From: Mesorhizobium sp. GbtcB19
Lineage (GTDB): Bacteria; Pseudomonadota; Alphaproteobacteria; Rhizobiales; Rhizobiaceae
Reading direction: 5' to 3'
DNA: 64,000 nucleotides
Assembly (NCBI RefSeq): GCF_019091085.1
Contig: NZ_JAGXJY010000018.1
Span: forward strand, 47,203-111,202
Shown here: positions 25,623 through 33,385 of the stretch, in pieces
Layout of the letters: the number at the start of each line of letters is the position of its first letter
How positions within the stretch are numbered: position 1 is the first letter of the stretch
The notes under the pieces: model-generated
The model's database searches: none
Told to the model about the DNA's origin: nothing
The model's input: the letters and a program-made list of their open reading frames with translations, nothing else
Translations under genes and position numbers: made by a program

Positions 25623-27167
25623 ATGCGATCGGAAGAATTCCGGGCCGACAAGTCGCGGCCGTTCACGGGCGCCGAATATCTGGCGAGCCTGCGCGACGGG
25701 CGCGAGGTCTATATCAACGGCGAGCGGGTGGCCGACGTCACCAGCCATCCGGCGATGCGCAATTCGGTGCGCTCGCTGGCGCGCCTCTACGACGCGCTGC
25801 ACGATCCCAATCAGCAGACGGTGCTGACCTCGCCCACCGACACCGGTTCGGGCGGCTTCACGCACAAATATTTCCGTGTCGCCCATTCCCCCGCCGAGCT
25901 TGCCGCGCAGCAAGGCGCGATCGCGCATTGGGCGCGCATGACCTATGGCTGGATGGGCCGCACCGCCGACTACAAGGCGGCGCTGATGAACACGCTCGGC
26001 GCCAATGCCGAGTGGTACGGGCCGTTCAAGGACAATGCGCGCGCCTGGCATAAACGCGCCCAGGAAGCGGTTCTGTTCATGAACCACGCCATCGTCAATC
26101 CGCCGATCGACCGCCACAAGCCGGCCGAGCAGATGAAGGACGTGTTCGTGCACATCACCAAGGAGAACGATGCCGGCATCTGGGTATCGGGCGCCAAGGT
26201 GGTGGCGACGTCGTCGGCGCTGACCCACTATAATTTCCTGGCGCAGAGTTCGGCGACCGTGACCGAGGATCCGTCGCTGTCGGTGATGTTCATCGTGCCG
26301 ATGAACGCGCCGGGGATAAAAATGTTCTGCCGCGTTTCCTACGAGCAGACCGCCAACACAGTCGGCCATCCCTTCGACTATCCGCTGTCGTCGCGCTTCG
26401 ACGAGAACGACGCGATCCTGGTGCTCGACAACGTCTTCATCCCTTGGGAGGACGTGCTGGTGCTGCGCGACGCGCAAAAGATCCTCTCCTTCCATCCGGC
26501 GTCGGGCTTCATGCATGGCTACTGCTTCCAGGGCTGCACGCGCTTTGCCGTCAAGCTCGACTTCCTCGCCGGCCTGCTCGCCAAGGCGTTGCGCGCCACC
26601 GGCGGCGATGCCTTCCGCGGTAACCAGGCGGCGCTCGGCGAAGTGATCGCGCTGCGCCACATGTTCTGGAGCTTTTCCAACGCAATGGCGCACAATCCGA
26701 TCCCGTGGGCCAACGGGGCGGTGCTGCCCAATCTCGAGGCCGCGCTCGCCTACCGCACCTTCATGTCGGAGGCCTATCCGCGCGTCATCGACACTGTGCG
26801 CCGGGTTGTCGCCTCGGGGCTGATCTACCTGCCCTCCTCGGCGCGCGACTTCGACAATCCGGAGATCGACCGCTATCTCGCGCAATATGTGCGCGGCTCG
26901 AACGACATGGGCCATGTCGAGCGCATCAAGATCATGAAGCTGTTGTGGGACGCGACCGGCACCGAGTTCGGCGGCCGGCACGCGCTATACGAGCTCAACT
27001 ATGCCGGCGCGCCGGAAGAGGTGCGGCTGCAGGTGCTGAAGGGCGCCGAGCGCGGCGGCCGGCTGAAACAGATGGAGGAACTCGTCGACCAATGCATGGC
27101 CGACTATGACGAGAAGGGCTGGACCGGCGACACCTGGCTGCCGCCGCTCGGCGCCCAGGCCAACTGA
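25623..27167 (+). CDS. hpaB: 4-hydroxyphenylacetate 3-monooxygenase, oxygenase component
   Basis: The 514-residue protein is a full-length HpaB: N-terminal MRSEEFRADKSRPFTGAEYLASLRDGR, the FADH2-binding core and a C-terminal helical bundle (GSNDMGHVERIKIMKLLWD). It uses FADH2 supplied by HpaC and O2 to hydroxylate 4-hydroxyphenylacetate to homoprotocatechuate. The second of two tandem ATGs has the better spacing (7 nt) from GGGAGG. hpaC follows after 12 bp. The location beside an AraC activator and the meta-cleavage genes confirms the pathway. Confidence 0.9.
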   Translation: MRSEEFRADKSRPFTGAEYLASLRDGREVYINGERVADVTSHPAMRNSVRSLARLYDALHDPNQQTVLTSPTDTGSGGFTHKYFRVAHSPAELAAQQGAIAHWARMTYGWMGRTADYKAALMNTLGANAEWYGPFKDNARAWHKRAQEAVLFMNHAIVNPPIDRHKPAEQMKDVFVHITKENDAGIWVSGAKVVATSSALTHYNFLAQSSATVTEDPSLSVMFIVPMNAPGIKMFCRVSYEQTANTVGHPFDYPLSSRFDENDAILVLDNVFIPWEDVLVLRDAQKILSFHPASGFMHGYCFQGCTRFAVKLDFLAGLLAKALRATGGDAFRGNQAALGEVIALRHMFWSFSNAMAHNPIPWANGAVLPNLEAALAYRTFMSEAYPRVIDTVRRVVASGLIYLPSSARDFDNPEIDRYLAQYVRGSNDMGHVERIKIMKLLWDATGTEFGGRHALYELNYAGAPEEVRLQVLKGAERGGRLKQMEELVDQCMADYDEKGWTGDTWLPPLGAQAN

Positions 27168-27179
27168 GCGAGGCCGGCG

Positions 27180-27701
27180 ATGGAAGCGGCCATGGAAACG
27201 CAAGTCGCGAGGCTGGAATTCCGCGAGGCGATGGCGCGGGTCTGCGCGCCGGTCAACATCGTCACCACCGATGGTCCGGCGGGACGCGGCGGTTTCACCG
27301 CGACCGCCATGTGCAGCGTTTCCGACGACCCGCCGACGCTGCTGGTCTGCATGAACGAGCGCTCGGCGCAGACCGGCATGTTCCTGGCCAATCAGCGTTT
27401 CTGCGTCAACGTGCTCACCCAGTCGCACATGCACCTGGCGGCCAAATTCGCCGGCGCGATCCGCGACATGGCCGAGCGCTATCAAGCCGCGCGCTGGCAG
27501 ACGATGCCGTCCGGCATGCCGGCGCTGCTCGATGCCATCGTCAGCTTCGATTGCGAGATCGGGGCGGTGAACAAGGTCGGCACGCACAATGTGATGTTCG
27601 GCCGTGTCGTCGACATCCGCCACGGCAGCGACGAGGCGGCGCTGCTCTATGTCGGACGAAATTACATGCAGCCGAGCGCGCTGGGCAGTTTTGGGGGGTG
27701 A
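27180..27701 (+). CDS. hpaC: Flavin reductase component of 4-hydroxyphenylacetate monooxygenase
   Basis: The 173-residue protein has the flavin reductase (FMN-binding split barrel) pattern: APVNIVTTDGPAGRGGFTATAMCSVSDDPPTLLVC near the start, described here as the substrate/flavin strand set, then FCVNVLTQSHMHLAAKFAG and a C-terminal LLYVGRNY. It reduces FAD with NADH for HpaB. It follows hpaB in one transcript and converges on hpaR, with only a few bases between their stops. Confidence 0.88.
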   Translation: MEAAMETQVARLEFREAMARVCAPVNIVTTDGPAGRGGFTATAMCSVSDDPPTLLVCMNERSAQTGMFLANQRFCVNVLTQSHMHLAAKFAGAIRDMAERYQAARWQTMPSGMPALLDAIVSFDCEIGAVNKVGTHNVMFGRVVDIRHGSDEAALLYVGRNYMQPSALGSFGG

Positions 27702-27705
27702 GCGC

Positions 27706-28143
27706 TCAGCCCTCCGTCGACTCCGACTGGATCAGGCTGTCCAGCATGTCCAGCAGGCGCTCGTGCTCCGCGGCGCCGTAGCGCTTCTCGATCGCCTCGT
27801 AGATGGCGGTGCGCTCGGGCGCCAGTTCCTCGATCAACGCCACGCCGGTAGGGCTGATGGCGAGCAGCGCGCGGCGACCGTCATCCTTGACCTTGTTGCG
27901 GGATATGAACTCCCTCTCCTCCAGCGCCTTGATGATGCGGGTGAGACTCGGCGGCAGGATCGAAGCGCGGTTGGCAAGCTCAGTCGCCTCCAGCGGCCCG
28001 GTTTCGGCAAGCACGCGCAGCACGCGCCATTGCTGCTCGGTGATGTCGTGGCGGGCAAGCATCGGCCGGAAATGCGCCATGATCACTTCGCGGGCGCGAA
28101 GCAAAGCCATCGGCAGGGAGCGACGAGTGCTCGGTGGTAGCAA
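27706..28143 (-). CDS. hpaR: MarR-family repressor of the homoprotocatechuate operon
   Basis: A 145-residue MarR protein; ALLRAREVIMAHFRPMLARHDITEQQWRVLRVL and the wing SRNKVKDDGRRALLAISPTG are split family hallmarks of HpaR. The TTG start has GGAGA 6 nt upstream; no better start is available. It is divergent from hpaF and lies between hpaBC and the meta-cleavage operon. HpaR homologues repress the ring-cleavage genes and are released by homoprotocatechuate or 4-hydroxyphenylacetate. Two inverted repeats upstream of hpaF are candidate operators. Confidence 0.88.
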   Translation of the reverse strand: MLPPSTRRSLPMALLRAREVIMAHFRPMLARHDITEQQWRVLRVLAETGPLEATELANRASILPPSLTRIIKALEEREFISRNKVKDDGRRALLAISPTGVALIEELAPERTAIYEAIEKRYGAAEHERLLDMLDSLIQSESTEG

Positions 28144-28274
28144 ATCAGGTCTCCGAAAAATCCAATCCAGTACGACTCGCGGTAAATATTAACAGCGGGA
28201 TCGCAGCTATATCCGCGATTTTGCCTGGACCGGCAATCCCACCGCGAGAAGCCGCGTCGACATAGACAACGACG

Positions 28275-28307
28275 CTTGACATTCGGACGTCAAGATGTAA
28301 TTCACAT
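28275..28307 (+). promoter_or_regulatory. Candidate hpaF promoter with HpaR operator repeats
   Basis: A consensus -35 hexamer TTGACA (28276-28281) lies inside an inverted repeat CTTGAC-n8-GTCAAG (28275-28294). It is followed by a second palindrome-like element ATGTAATTCACAT (28295-28307) where a -10 box would fall. The -10 itself is weak. Overlapping repeats on the promoter are what a MarR repressor site would look like; the distance to the hpaF start is about 25 bp. Confidence 0.5.
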
Positions 28308-28331
28308 GTTAACTACAAGGCGGAGGAACCC

Positions 28332-28718
28332 TTGCCCCATATGTCGATCGAATATTCGGCGAATCTCGACCCCAAGGTCGATATGGGCGAACTCTGCGCG
28401 CTGGTCTCGCGCACCATCCTCGAAACCGGCCTGTTCGAGCAAGGCGCGGTCAGGGTGCGCGCCTTCCGCGCCGAGGCCTACGCGATCGCCGACCTTCTGC
28501 CGGAGAACGGCTTCATCGACATGAATTTCCGCATCGGCAGGGGCCGCAGCGCCGAAGAGAAGAAAAGCGCCGGCGAGGCGATCTTCGCCGCGGTCACCGA
28601 TCATCTTTCATCGCTGTTCGCCACGCCGCACTTCGCGCTGTCGCTGGAGATCCGCGAAATCGACGCCGAGCTCAGCTGGAAAAAGAACGCCATCCACCCG
28701 CGCCTGCGCGGCAAGTGA
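28332..28718 (+). CDS. hpaF: 5-carboxymethyl-2-hydroxymuconate delta-isomerase
   Basis: The 128-residue protein is a tautomerase-fold CHMI. The TTG start directly before CCC-CAT is chosen because it places the catalytic Pro as residue 1 after Met removal (PHMSIEYSANL), as the mechanism requires; the next ATG would delete it. A GGAGG site lies just upstream. It isomerises 5-carboxymethyl-2-hydroxymuconate in the meta pathway. It is the first gene of the hpaFEDGH operon. Confidence 0.87.
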   Translation: MPHMSIEYSANLDPKVDMGELCALVSRTILETGLFEQGAVRVRAFRAEAYAIADLLPENGFIDMNFRIGRGRSAEEKKSAGEAIFAAVTDHLSSLFATPHFALSLEIREIDAELSWKKNAIHPRLRGK

Positions 28719-28738
28719 TCTAGAACGGGAAAGAAATC

Positions 28739-30256
28739 ATGGCGGCACTGGACGACAATCTGAGGAAAGCCGAAGCCTATCTCGAACGCTTCCGCAAAGG
28801 CGGCGTGCTCAACCAGATCGCCGGCGAGGCGGTACACTCGGCCGACGGTTCGACCTATGAGACGCTCTCGCCGATCGACCTGAAGCCGCTCGCCACGGTG
28901 GCGCGCGGCAAGGCCGTCGACATCGACCGTGCGGCCAAGGCAGCCAAGGCCGCTTTCAAGGACTGGGCGGCGATCTCCGGCGATGCGCGCAAGAAGCTCA
29001 TGCACAAAATCGCCGACGCCATCGTCGCGCGCGCCGAGGAGATCGCCTTCGTCGAATGCATGGACACCGGCCAGTCGCTGAAATTCATGGCCAAAGCGGC
29101 ACTGCGCGGCGCCGAGAATTTCCGCTTCTATGGCGACCGCGCGCCGGAAGCGCGTGACGGCCGCTCGCTCAGGGCGCCTGGCCAGCTCAACATGACGACG
29201 CGGGTGCCGATCGGCCCGGTCGGCGTGATCACGCCGTGGAACACGCCCTTCATGCTGTCGACGTGGAAGATCGCGCCGGCTCTGGCCGCGGGCTGCACGG
29301 TGGTGCACAAGCCGGCAGAGCTGTCGCCGCTCACCGCCCGGCTGCTGGTCGAGATCGCCGAGGAAGCCGGCCTGCCCAAGGGCGTGTGGAACCTCGTCAA
29401 TGGTTTTGGCGAGGATGCCGGCCGGGCGCTGACCGAGCACCCCGACATCAAGGCGATCGGCTTTGTCGGTGAAAGCCGTACCGGATCGATGATTATGAAA
29501 CAGGGCGCCGAGACGCTGAAGCGTGTGCATTTCGAGCTCGGCGGCAAGAACCCGGTGATCGTCTTCGCCGACGCCGACCTGGAGCGCGCCGCGGACGCCG
29601 CCGTCTTCATGATCTATTCGCTGAACGGCGAACGCTGCACCTCGTCATCGCGCCTGTTGGTCGAGGCTTCCGTGCACGACAAGTTCACCGACCTGGTGGC
29701 CGAGAAGGCCAGGCGCATCAAGATCGGTCACCCGCTCGATCCGGAGACCGTGGTCGGGCCGCTGATCCATCCGGTGCACGAAGAAAAAGTTCTCTCCTAT
29801 ATCGAGATCGGCAAATCGGAAGGCGCGGTGGTTGCCGCCGGCGGCGGCAAGTTCGCCGGTCCGGGCGGCGGCTGCTATGTCAGCCCGACGCTGTTCGTCG
29901 GCGCCACCAACAAGATGCGCATCGCCCAGGAGGAAATCTTCGGGCCGGTGCTGACCGCCATTCCGTTCAAGGACGAGGCCGAGGCGCTGGCTTTGGCCAA
30001 CGACACGCAATACGGGCTCACCGGCTATCTGTGGACCTCCGACGTCACCCGCGCGCTGCGCTTCACCGACGCGCTCGACGCCGGCATGATCTGGGTGAAT
30101 TCGGAAAATGTCCGGCACCTGCCGACGCCATTCGGCGGCGTCAAGAGCTCGGGCATCGGCCGCGACGGTGGCGACTGGTCGTTCGACTTCTACATGGAAA
30201 CCAAGAACATCGCGTTCGCCACGGCGCCGCATTCGATCCAGAAGCTCGGCGGCTGA
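28739..30256 (+). CDS. hpaE: 5-carboxymethyl-2-hydroxymuconate semialdehyde dehydrogenase
   Basis: The 505-residue aldehyde dehydrogenase contains TPWNTPFMLSTWKIAP, general base Glu266 (FELGGKNP) and nucleophile Cys300 in NGERCTSSSRLL, a pattern typical of HpaE. It oxidises the ring-cleavage product 5-carboxymethyl-2-hydroxymuconate semialdehyde with NAD. It lies 20 bp after hpaF and 14 bp before hpaD. Confidence 0.9.
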   Translation: MAALDDNLRKAEAYLERFRKGGVLNQIAGEAVHSADGSTYETLSPIDLKPLATVARGKAVDIDRAAKAAKAAFKDWAAISGDARKKLMHKIADAIVARAEEIAFVECMDTGQSLKFMAKAALRGAENFRFYGDRAPEARDGRSLRAPGQLNMTTRVPIGPVGVITPWNTPFMLSTWKIAPALAAGCTVVHKPAELSPLTARLLVEIAEEAGLPKGVWNLVNGFGEDAGRALTEHPDIKAIGFVGESRTGSMIMKQGAETLKRVHFELGGKNPVIVFADADLERAADAAVFMIYSLNGERCTSSSRLLVEASVHDKFTDLVAEKARRIKIGHPLDPETVVGPLIHPVHEEKVLSYIEIGKSEGAVVAAGGGKFAGPGGGCYVSPTLFVGATNKMRIAQEEIFGPVLTAIPFKDEAEALALANDTQYGLTGYLWTSDVTRALRFTDALDAGMIWVNSENVRHLPTPFGGVKSSGIGRDGGDWSFDFYMETKNIAFATAPHSIQKLGG

Positions 30257-30270
30257 CCGGAGACAACCCA

Positions 30271-31251
30271 ATGGCCCTGCCCCAACCCAACCTCTACCCC
30301 GCCTTCAACATCGTGCGGCTCAGCCATGTCGAGCTCGCCGTCACCGACCTTACAAAATCCCGCGCCTTCTATGTCGATACGCTCGGCCTGCAAGTGACCG
30401 ACGAGACCAGCGGCGCGATCTATCTGCGCGCCATGGAGGAACGCGGCCACCACTGCATCGTGCTGCGCAAGGCGGCGACGCCGGAAGCGCGCGAGCTCGG
30501 CTTCAAGGTTTTCTCGGACGAGGACCTCGACAAGGCCGAACATTTCTTCAGGGCCAAGGGCCTGCCGGTGGAAGGGGTCGAGCGGCCCTACCAGTCGCGC
30601 ACCTTCCGTACCCGCGACCCGCACGGCATCCCGCTCGAATTCTATTCCAGGATGGAGCGGCTGCCGCCGATCCACCAGAAATACGCTCTTTACAAGGGCG
30701 TGAAGCCGCTGCGCATCGACCACTTCAACTGCTTCTCGCCGAATGTCGACGAATCGGTGGCCTTCTACAACGAGCTCGGCTTCCGCGTGACCGAATACAC
30801 CGAGGACGCCGAGACCGGGAAGCTGTGGGCCGCCTGGACGCACCGCAAGGGCGGCGTGCACGACATCGCCTTCACCAACGGCTTCGGCCCGCGCCTGCAC
30901 CACGTCGCCTTCTGGGTGCCGACGCCGCTCAACATCATCGACCTGCTCGACCTGATGGCGACCACCGGCTACGTCTCCAACATCGAGCGCGGCCCCGGCC
31001 GGCACGGCATCTCCAACGCTTTCTTCCTCTACATCCGCGACCCCGACAACCATCGCATCGAGATCTATTGCTCGGACTACCAGACGGTCGATCCGGATCT
31101 CGAGCCGATCAAATGGGATCTGAAGGACCCGCAGCGCCAGACGCTGTGGGGCGCGCCGGCACCGAGGAGCTGGTTCGAGGAAGGCAGCGTGTTTGCCGGT
31201 GTCGAGCCGCGCAAGTCCGATCTGGCGGCCTCGCCGATCGTGGCGCCTTGA
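30271..31251 (+). CDS. hpaD: 3,4-dihydroxyphenylacetate 2,3-dioxygenase (type I extradiol)
   Basis: The 326-residue protein consists of two vicinal-oxygen-chelate modules. The C-terminal module carries the metal ligands: His151 (LRIDHFNCF), the LHHVAFWV histidine at about 211 and Glu264 (HRIEIYCSDY). It opens the aromatic ring of homoprotocatechuate with Fe or Mn. It belongs to the VOC-type HpaD found in Gram-positive and alphaproteobacterial pathways, not the LigB-type HpaD of enterics. The start MALPQPNLYPAFNIVR follows hpaE closely. Confidence 0.9.
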   Translation: MALPQPNLYPAFNIVRLSHVELAVTDLTKSRAFYVDTLGLQVTDETSGAIYLRAMEERGHHCIVLRKAATPEARELGFKVFSDEDLDKAEHFFRAKGLPVEGVERPYQSRTFRTRDPHGIPLEFYSRMERLPPIHQKYALYKGVKPLRIDHFNCFSPNVDESVAFYNELGFRVTEYTEDAETGKLWAAWTHRKGGVHDIAFTNGFGPRLHHVAFWVPTPLNIIDLLDLMATTGYVSNIERGPGRHGISNAFFLYIRDPDNHRIEIYCSDYQTVDPDLEPIKWDLKDPQRQTLWGAPAPRSWFEEGSVFAGVEPRKSDLAASPIVAP

Positions 31252-31280
31252 GTTCATACTTGCGATGACAGCGTTCCTTC

Positions 31281-31441
31281 GCGCCCCCCTCTGTCCTGCC
31301 GGACATCTCCCCCACAAGGGGGGAGATTGGATGTCATCTTCGCCTTCGCCAATTTTCAACGTTGCAAGAAAGGCGCCGACGGCGCGGCCGGCTAATCTCC
31401 CCCCTCGTGGGGGAGATGTCCGGCAGGACAGAGGGGGGCGC
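31281..31441. repeat. Long inverted repeat between hpaD and hpaG
   Basis: Two 48-nt arms (31281-31328 and 31394-31441) are inverted copies with one mismatch, separated by 65 nt. Each arm itself contains a CTCCCCC/GGGGGAG hairpin. The unit resembles an intergenic palindromic element that I recall as abundant in Mesorhizobium and relatives. It interrupts the hpa operon and could cause partial termination or mRNA processing between hpaD and hpaG. Confidence 0.85.
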
Positions 31442-31488
31442 CGTAGAACTCGACGCTTCCGGCTGGCCAATAGAACCGGAGTTTCAAT

Positions 31489-32364
31489 ATGAGCGCAGCG
31501 CGCCTCGCCACCTTCACCGTCGGCGGCAAGACGCGCTACGGCGCGATCACCGACAAGAGCGTCGTCGACCTTTCAACGCGCCATCCCGAATGGCCGACGT
31601 TGCGCGAGGTGATCGAGGCCGGCGCGCTGGCGAGACTCGCCGAGGAAGCTGAAGGATTGGCAGCCGATTTCAGCGTCGACGACATCGCCTACGAAATCCC
31701 GGTCCCCGCCCCGGAAAAGATCATCTGCGTCGGCGTCAACTATCCGGATCGCAACGAGGAGTACAAGGACGGGCAGGCAGCGCCTTCCAACCCGTCGCTG
31801 TTCATCCGCTTTCCGCGCTCCTTCGTCGGCCACGGCGCGCCGCTGGTGCGGCCGCCGGAATCGCCGCAGCTCGACTATGAGGGCGAGATCGTCATCGTCA
31901 TCGGCAAGGGCGGCCGCCGCATCGCCGACGCCGACGCGCTCGACCACATCGCAGCACTTTCGCTGTGCAACGAAGGCACCATCCGGGACTGGGTGCGCCA
32001 CGCCAAGTTCAACGTCACGCAAGGCAAGAATTTCGACCGCACCGGTTCCATCGGACCGTGGCTGGTGCCGTTCACCGGCGAGGCGCAGATCGCAGACATT
32101 TCGCTGGTCACGCGCGTCAATGGCGAGGTGCGCCAGCAGGATCGCACCAGCCGCATGATCTTTTCCTTCCGCAAGATCATCAACTACGTCTCGACCTTCA
32201 CCACGCTGGTGCCTGGCGACGTCATCGTCACCGGCACGCCGACCGGCGCCGGCGCCCGCTTCGACCCGCCGATCTGGCTGAAGCCGGGCGATGTGATCGA
32301 GGTCGAGGCCGACGGCATCGGGCTTCTGCGCAACGGTGTCGTCGACGAAGGAACTCGCCGATGA
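31489..32364 (+). CDS. hpaG: Fumarylacetoacetate hydrolase-family decarboxylase/isomerase
   Basis: The 291-residue protein has a short N-terminal domain and a FAH catalytic domain: IICVGVNYPDRNEEYKDG, the metal-binding DYEGEIVIVIGK glutamates and VPGDVIVTGTPTGAG. By context it decarboxylates 5-oxopent-3-ene-1,2,5-tricarboxylate and isomerises 2-hydroxyhepta-2,4-diene-1,7-dioate. Enteric HpaG is a tandem of two FAH domains; this is a single one and no second copy is nearby, so one domain may perform both steps or a partner lies elsewhere. GGAG is 7 nt upstream. It overlaps hpaH by 4 nt. Confidence 0.85.
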   Translation: MSAARLATFTVGGKTRYGAITDKSVVDLSTRHPEWPTLREVIEAGALARLAEEAEGLAADFSVDDIAYEIPVPAPEKIICVGVNYPDRNEEYKDGQAAPSNPSLFIRFPRSFVGHGAPLVRPPESPQLDYEGEIVIVIGKGGRRIADADALDHIAALSLCNEGTIRDWVRHAKFNVTQGKNFDRTGSIGPWLVPFTGEAQIADISLVTRVNGEVRQQDRTSRMIFSFRKIINYVSTFTTLVPGDVIVTGTPTGAGARFDPPIWLKPGDVIEVEADGIGLLRNGVVDEGTRR

Positions 32365-33164
32365 TGACGGAAAACCAAGTCGAGGACGCCGCACGCCGGC
32401 TGTTCGACGCCGAACGCGAGCGCCGCCAGATCAGCCTGCTCAGCCTCGATTTTCCTGAAGCGACGATGGACGACGCCTACCGCGTGCAGGCCGCACTTGT
32501 GAAGCGGAAGGTCGCGTCCGGACTCGTGATAAAAGGCTGGAAGATCGGTCTGACCTCCAAGGCGATGCAGTCGGCGCTCAGCATCGATATCCCGGACTCC
32601 GGGATCCTGTTCGACGACATGTTCTTCGAGGATGGCGGCACGGTGCCGGCCGATCGCTTCATCCAGCCGCGCATCGAGGCCGAGATCGCCTTCGTCATGA
32701 AGGCCCCGCTTGCCGGCCCGGACGTCTCGATCGACGACGTACTCAACGCCACCGATCACATCACGCCTGCGCTTGAAATCCTCGACACCCGCATCGAACG
32801 GATGAACAAGGAGACCGGCAGGATCAGGACCTTCTTCGACACGATCTCCGACAATGCGGCCAATGCCGGCATCGTCGTCGGCGGCCGCGCGGCCGGACCG
32901 CGCGAGGCGGACCTGCGCTGGATGGGCGCCATCGTGTCGCGCAACGGCGAGGTCGAGGAAACCGGGCTCGGCGCCGGCGTGCTCGATCATCCGGCCAAAG
33001 GCATCGTCTGGCTCGCCAACCGGCTCCACCAATACGGCATGCAAATCGAGGCCGGCCAGGTGGTGCTGTCGGGCTCCTTCATCCGGCCGGTCGAATGCCG
33101 GCACGGTGACGAGATCGTTTCGGATTTCGGGCCATACGGAACCATCCGCATAACCTTCGCCTGA
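32361..33164 (+). CDS. hpaH: 2-oxo-hept-4-ene-1,7-dioate hydratase
   Basis: The ATG overlaps the hpaG stop (ATGA). The 267-residue protein belongs to the MhpD/HpaH hydratase family (KGWKIGLTSKAMQ, RIEAEIAFVMK, EETGLGAGVLDHPAKG, IVVLSGSF-like end segment). It adds water to the C7 dienoate before aldol cleavage. It is the last gene of the operon; the aldolase gene hpaI, which usually follows, is not present in the window. A structured small RNA on the opposite strand ends about 20 bp beyond its stop. Confidence 0.88.
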   Translation: MMTENQVEDAARRLFDAERERRQISLLSLDFPEATMDDAYRVQAALVKRKVASGLVIKGWKIGLTSKAMQSALSIDIPDSGILFDDMFFEDGGTVPADRFIQPRIEAEIAFVMKAPLAGPDVSIDDVLNATDHITPALEILDTRIERMNKETGRIRTFFDTISDNAANAGIVVGGRAAGPREADLRWMGAIVSRNGEVEETGLGAGVLDHPAKGIVWLANRLHQYGMQIEAGQVVLSGSFIRPVECRHGDEIVSDFGPYGTIRITFA

Positions 33165-33185
33165 TCGGCAGCATTTCCAGCGCGG

Positions 33186-33300
33186 AAAAGAAAAAGGCCG
33201 GGCGCGAAAGCGGCCCGGCCAAGAATGAAGGTCATAACCTTCAGAGGGGAACATCGCCCGGCGCAATGGGAGGAAAACACCGAGCGATGGCTCCTATGTG
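33186..33300 (-). ncRNA. AbcR/alpha-r15-like trans-acting small RNA (candidate)
   Basis: On the minus strand the segment folds into three hairpins. The first pairs 33278-33289 with 33252-33263 (12 bp including two G-U pairs) around a 14-nt loop UUUUCCUCCCAUUG, which exposes an anti-Shine-Dalgarno CUCCCA. A single-stranded GUUCCCCU follows. The second is a perfect 7-bp hairpin (33226-33243). The third is an intrinsic terminator, GGCCGGGC/GCCCGGCC (33196-33220), followed by TTTTTCTTTT. Length (~115 nt), hairpin order and the CUCCCA loop match what I remember of the rhizobial AbcR/alpha-r15 family. The 5' end and promoter are not clear. Confidence 0.68.
33196..33220 (-). terminator. Rho-independent terminator of the small RNA
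   Basis: An 8-bp GC stem GGCCGGGC/GCCCGGCC with a 9-nt loop is followed on the minus strand by TTTTTCTTTT. In the plus direction no T-tract follows, so it would end hpaFEDGH transcription poorly, if at all. Confidence 0.8.
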
Positions 33301-33385
33301 GGGCCTGAGCGGCGTATTTTCCACGAACGGAATTCCAAAAAAGAGCGAAATCGCGAAAAAATCTCGCTTAAGCCAAGCGAAAGCA

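Noticed and set aside
31281..31441. CRISPR-like or insertion-sequence origin for the hpaD-hpaG element
   Set aside because: There are only two inverted arms, no spacer array and no transposase frame; a dispersed palindromic repeat explains it better.
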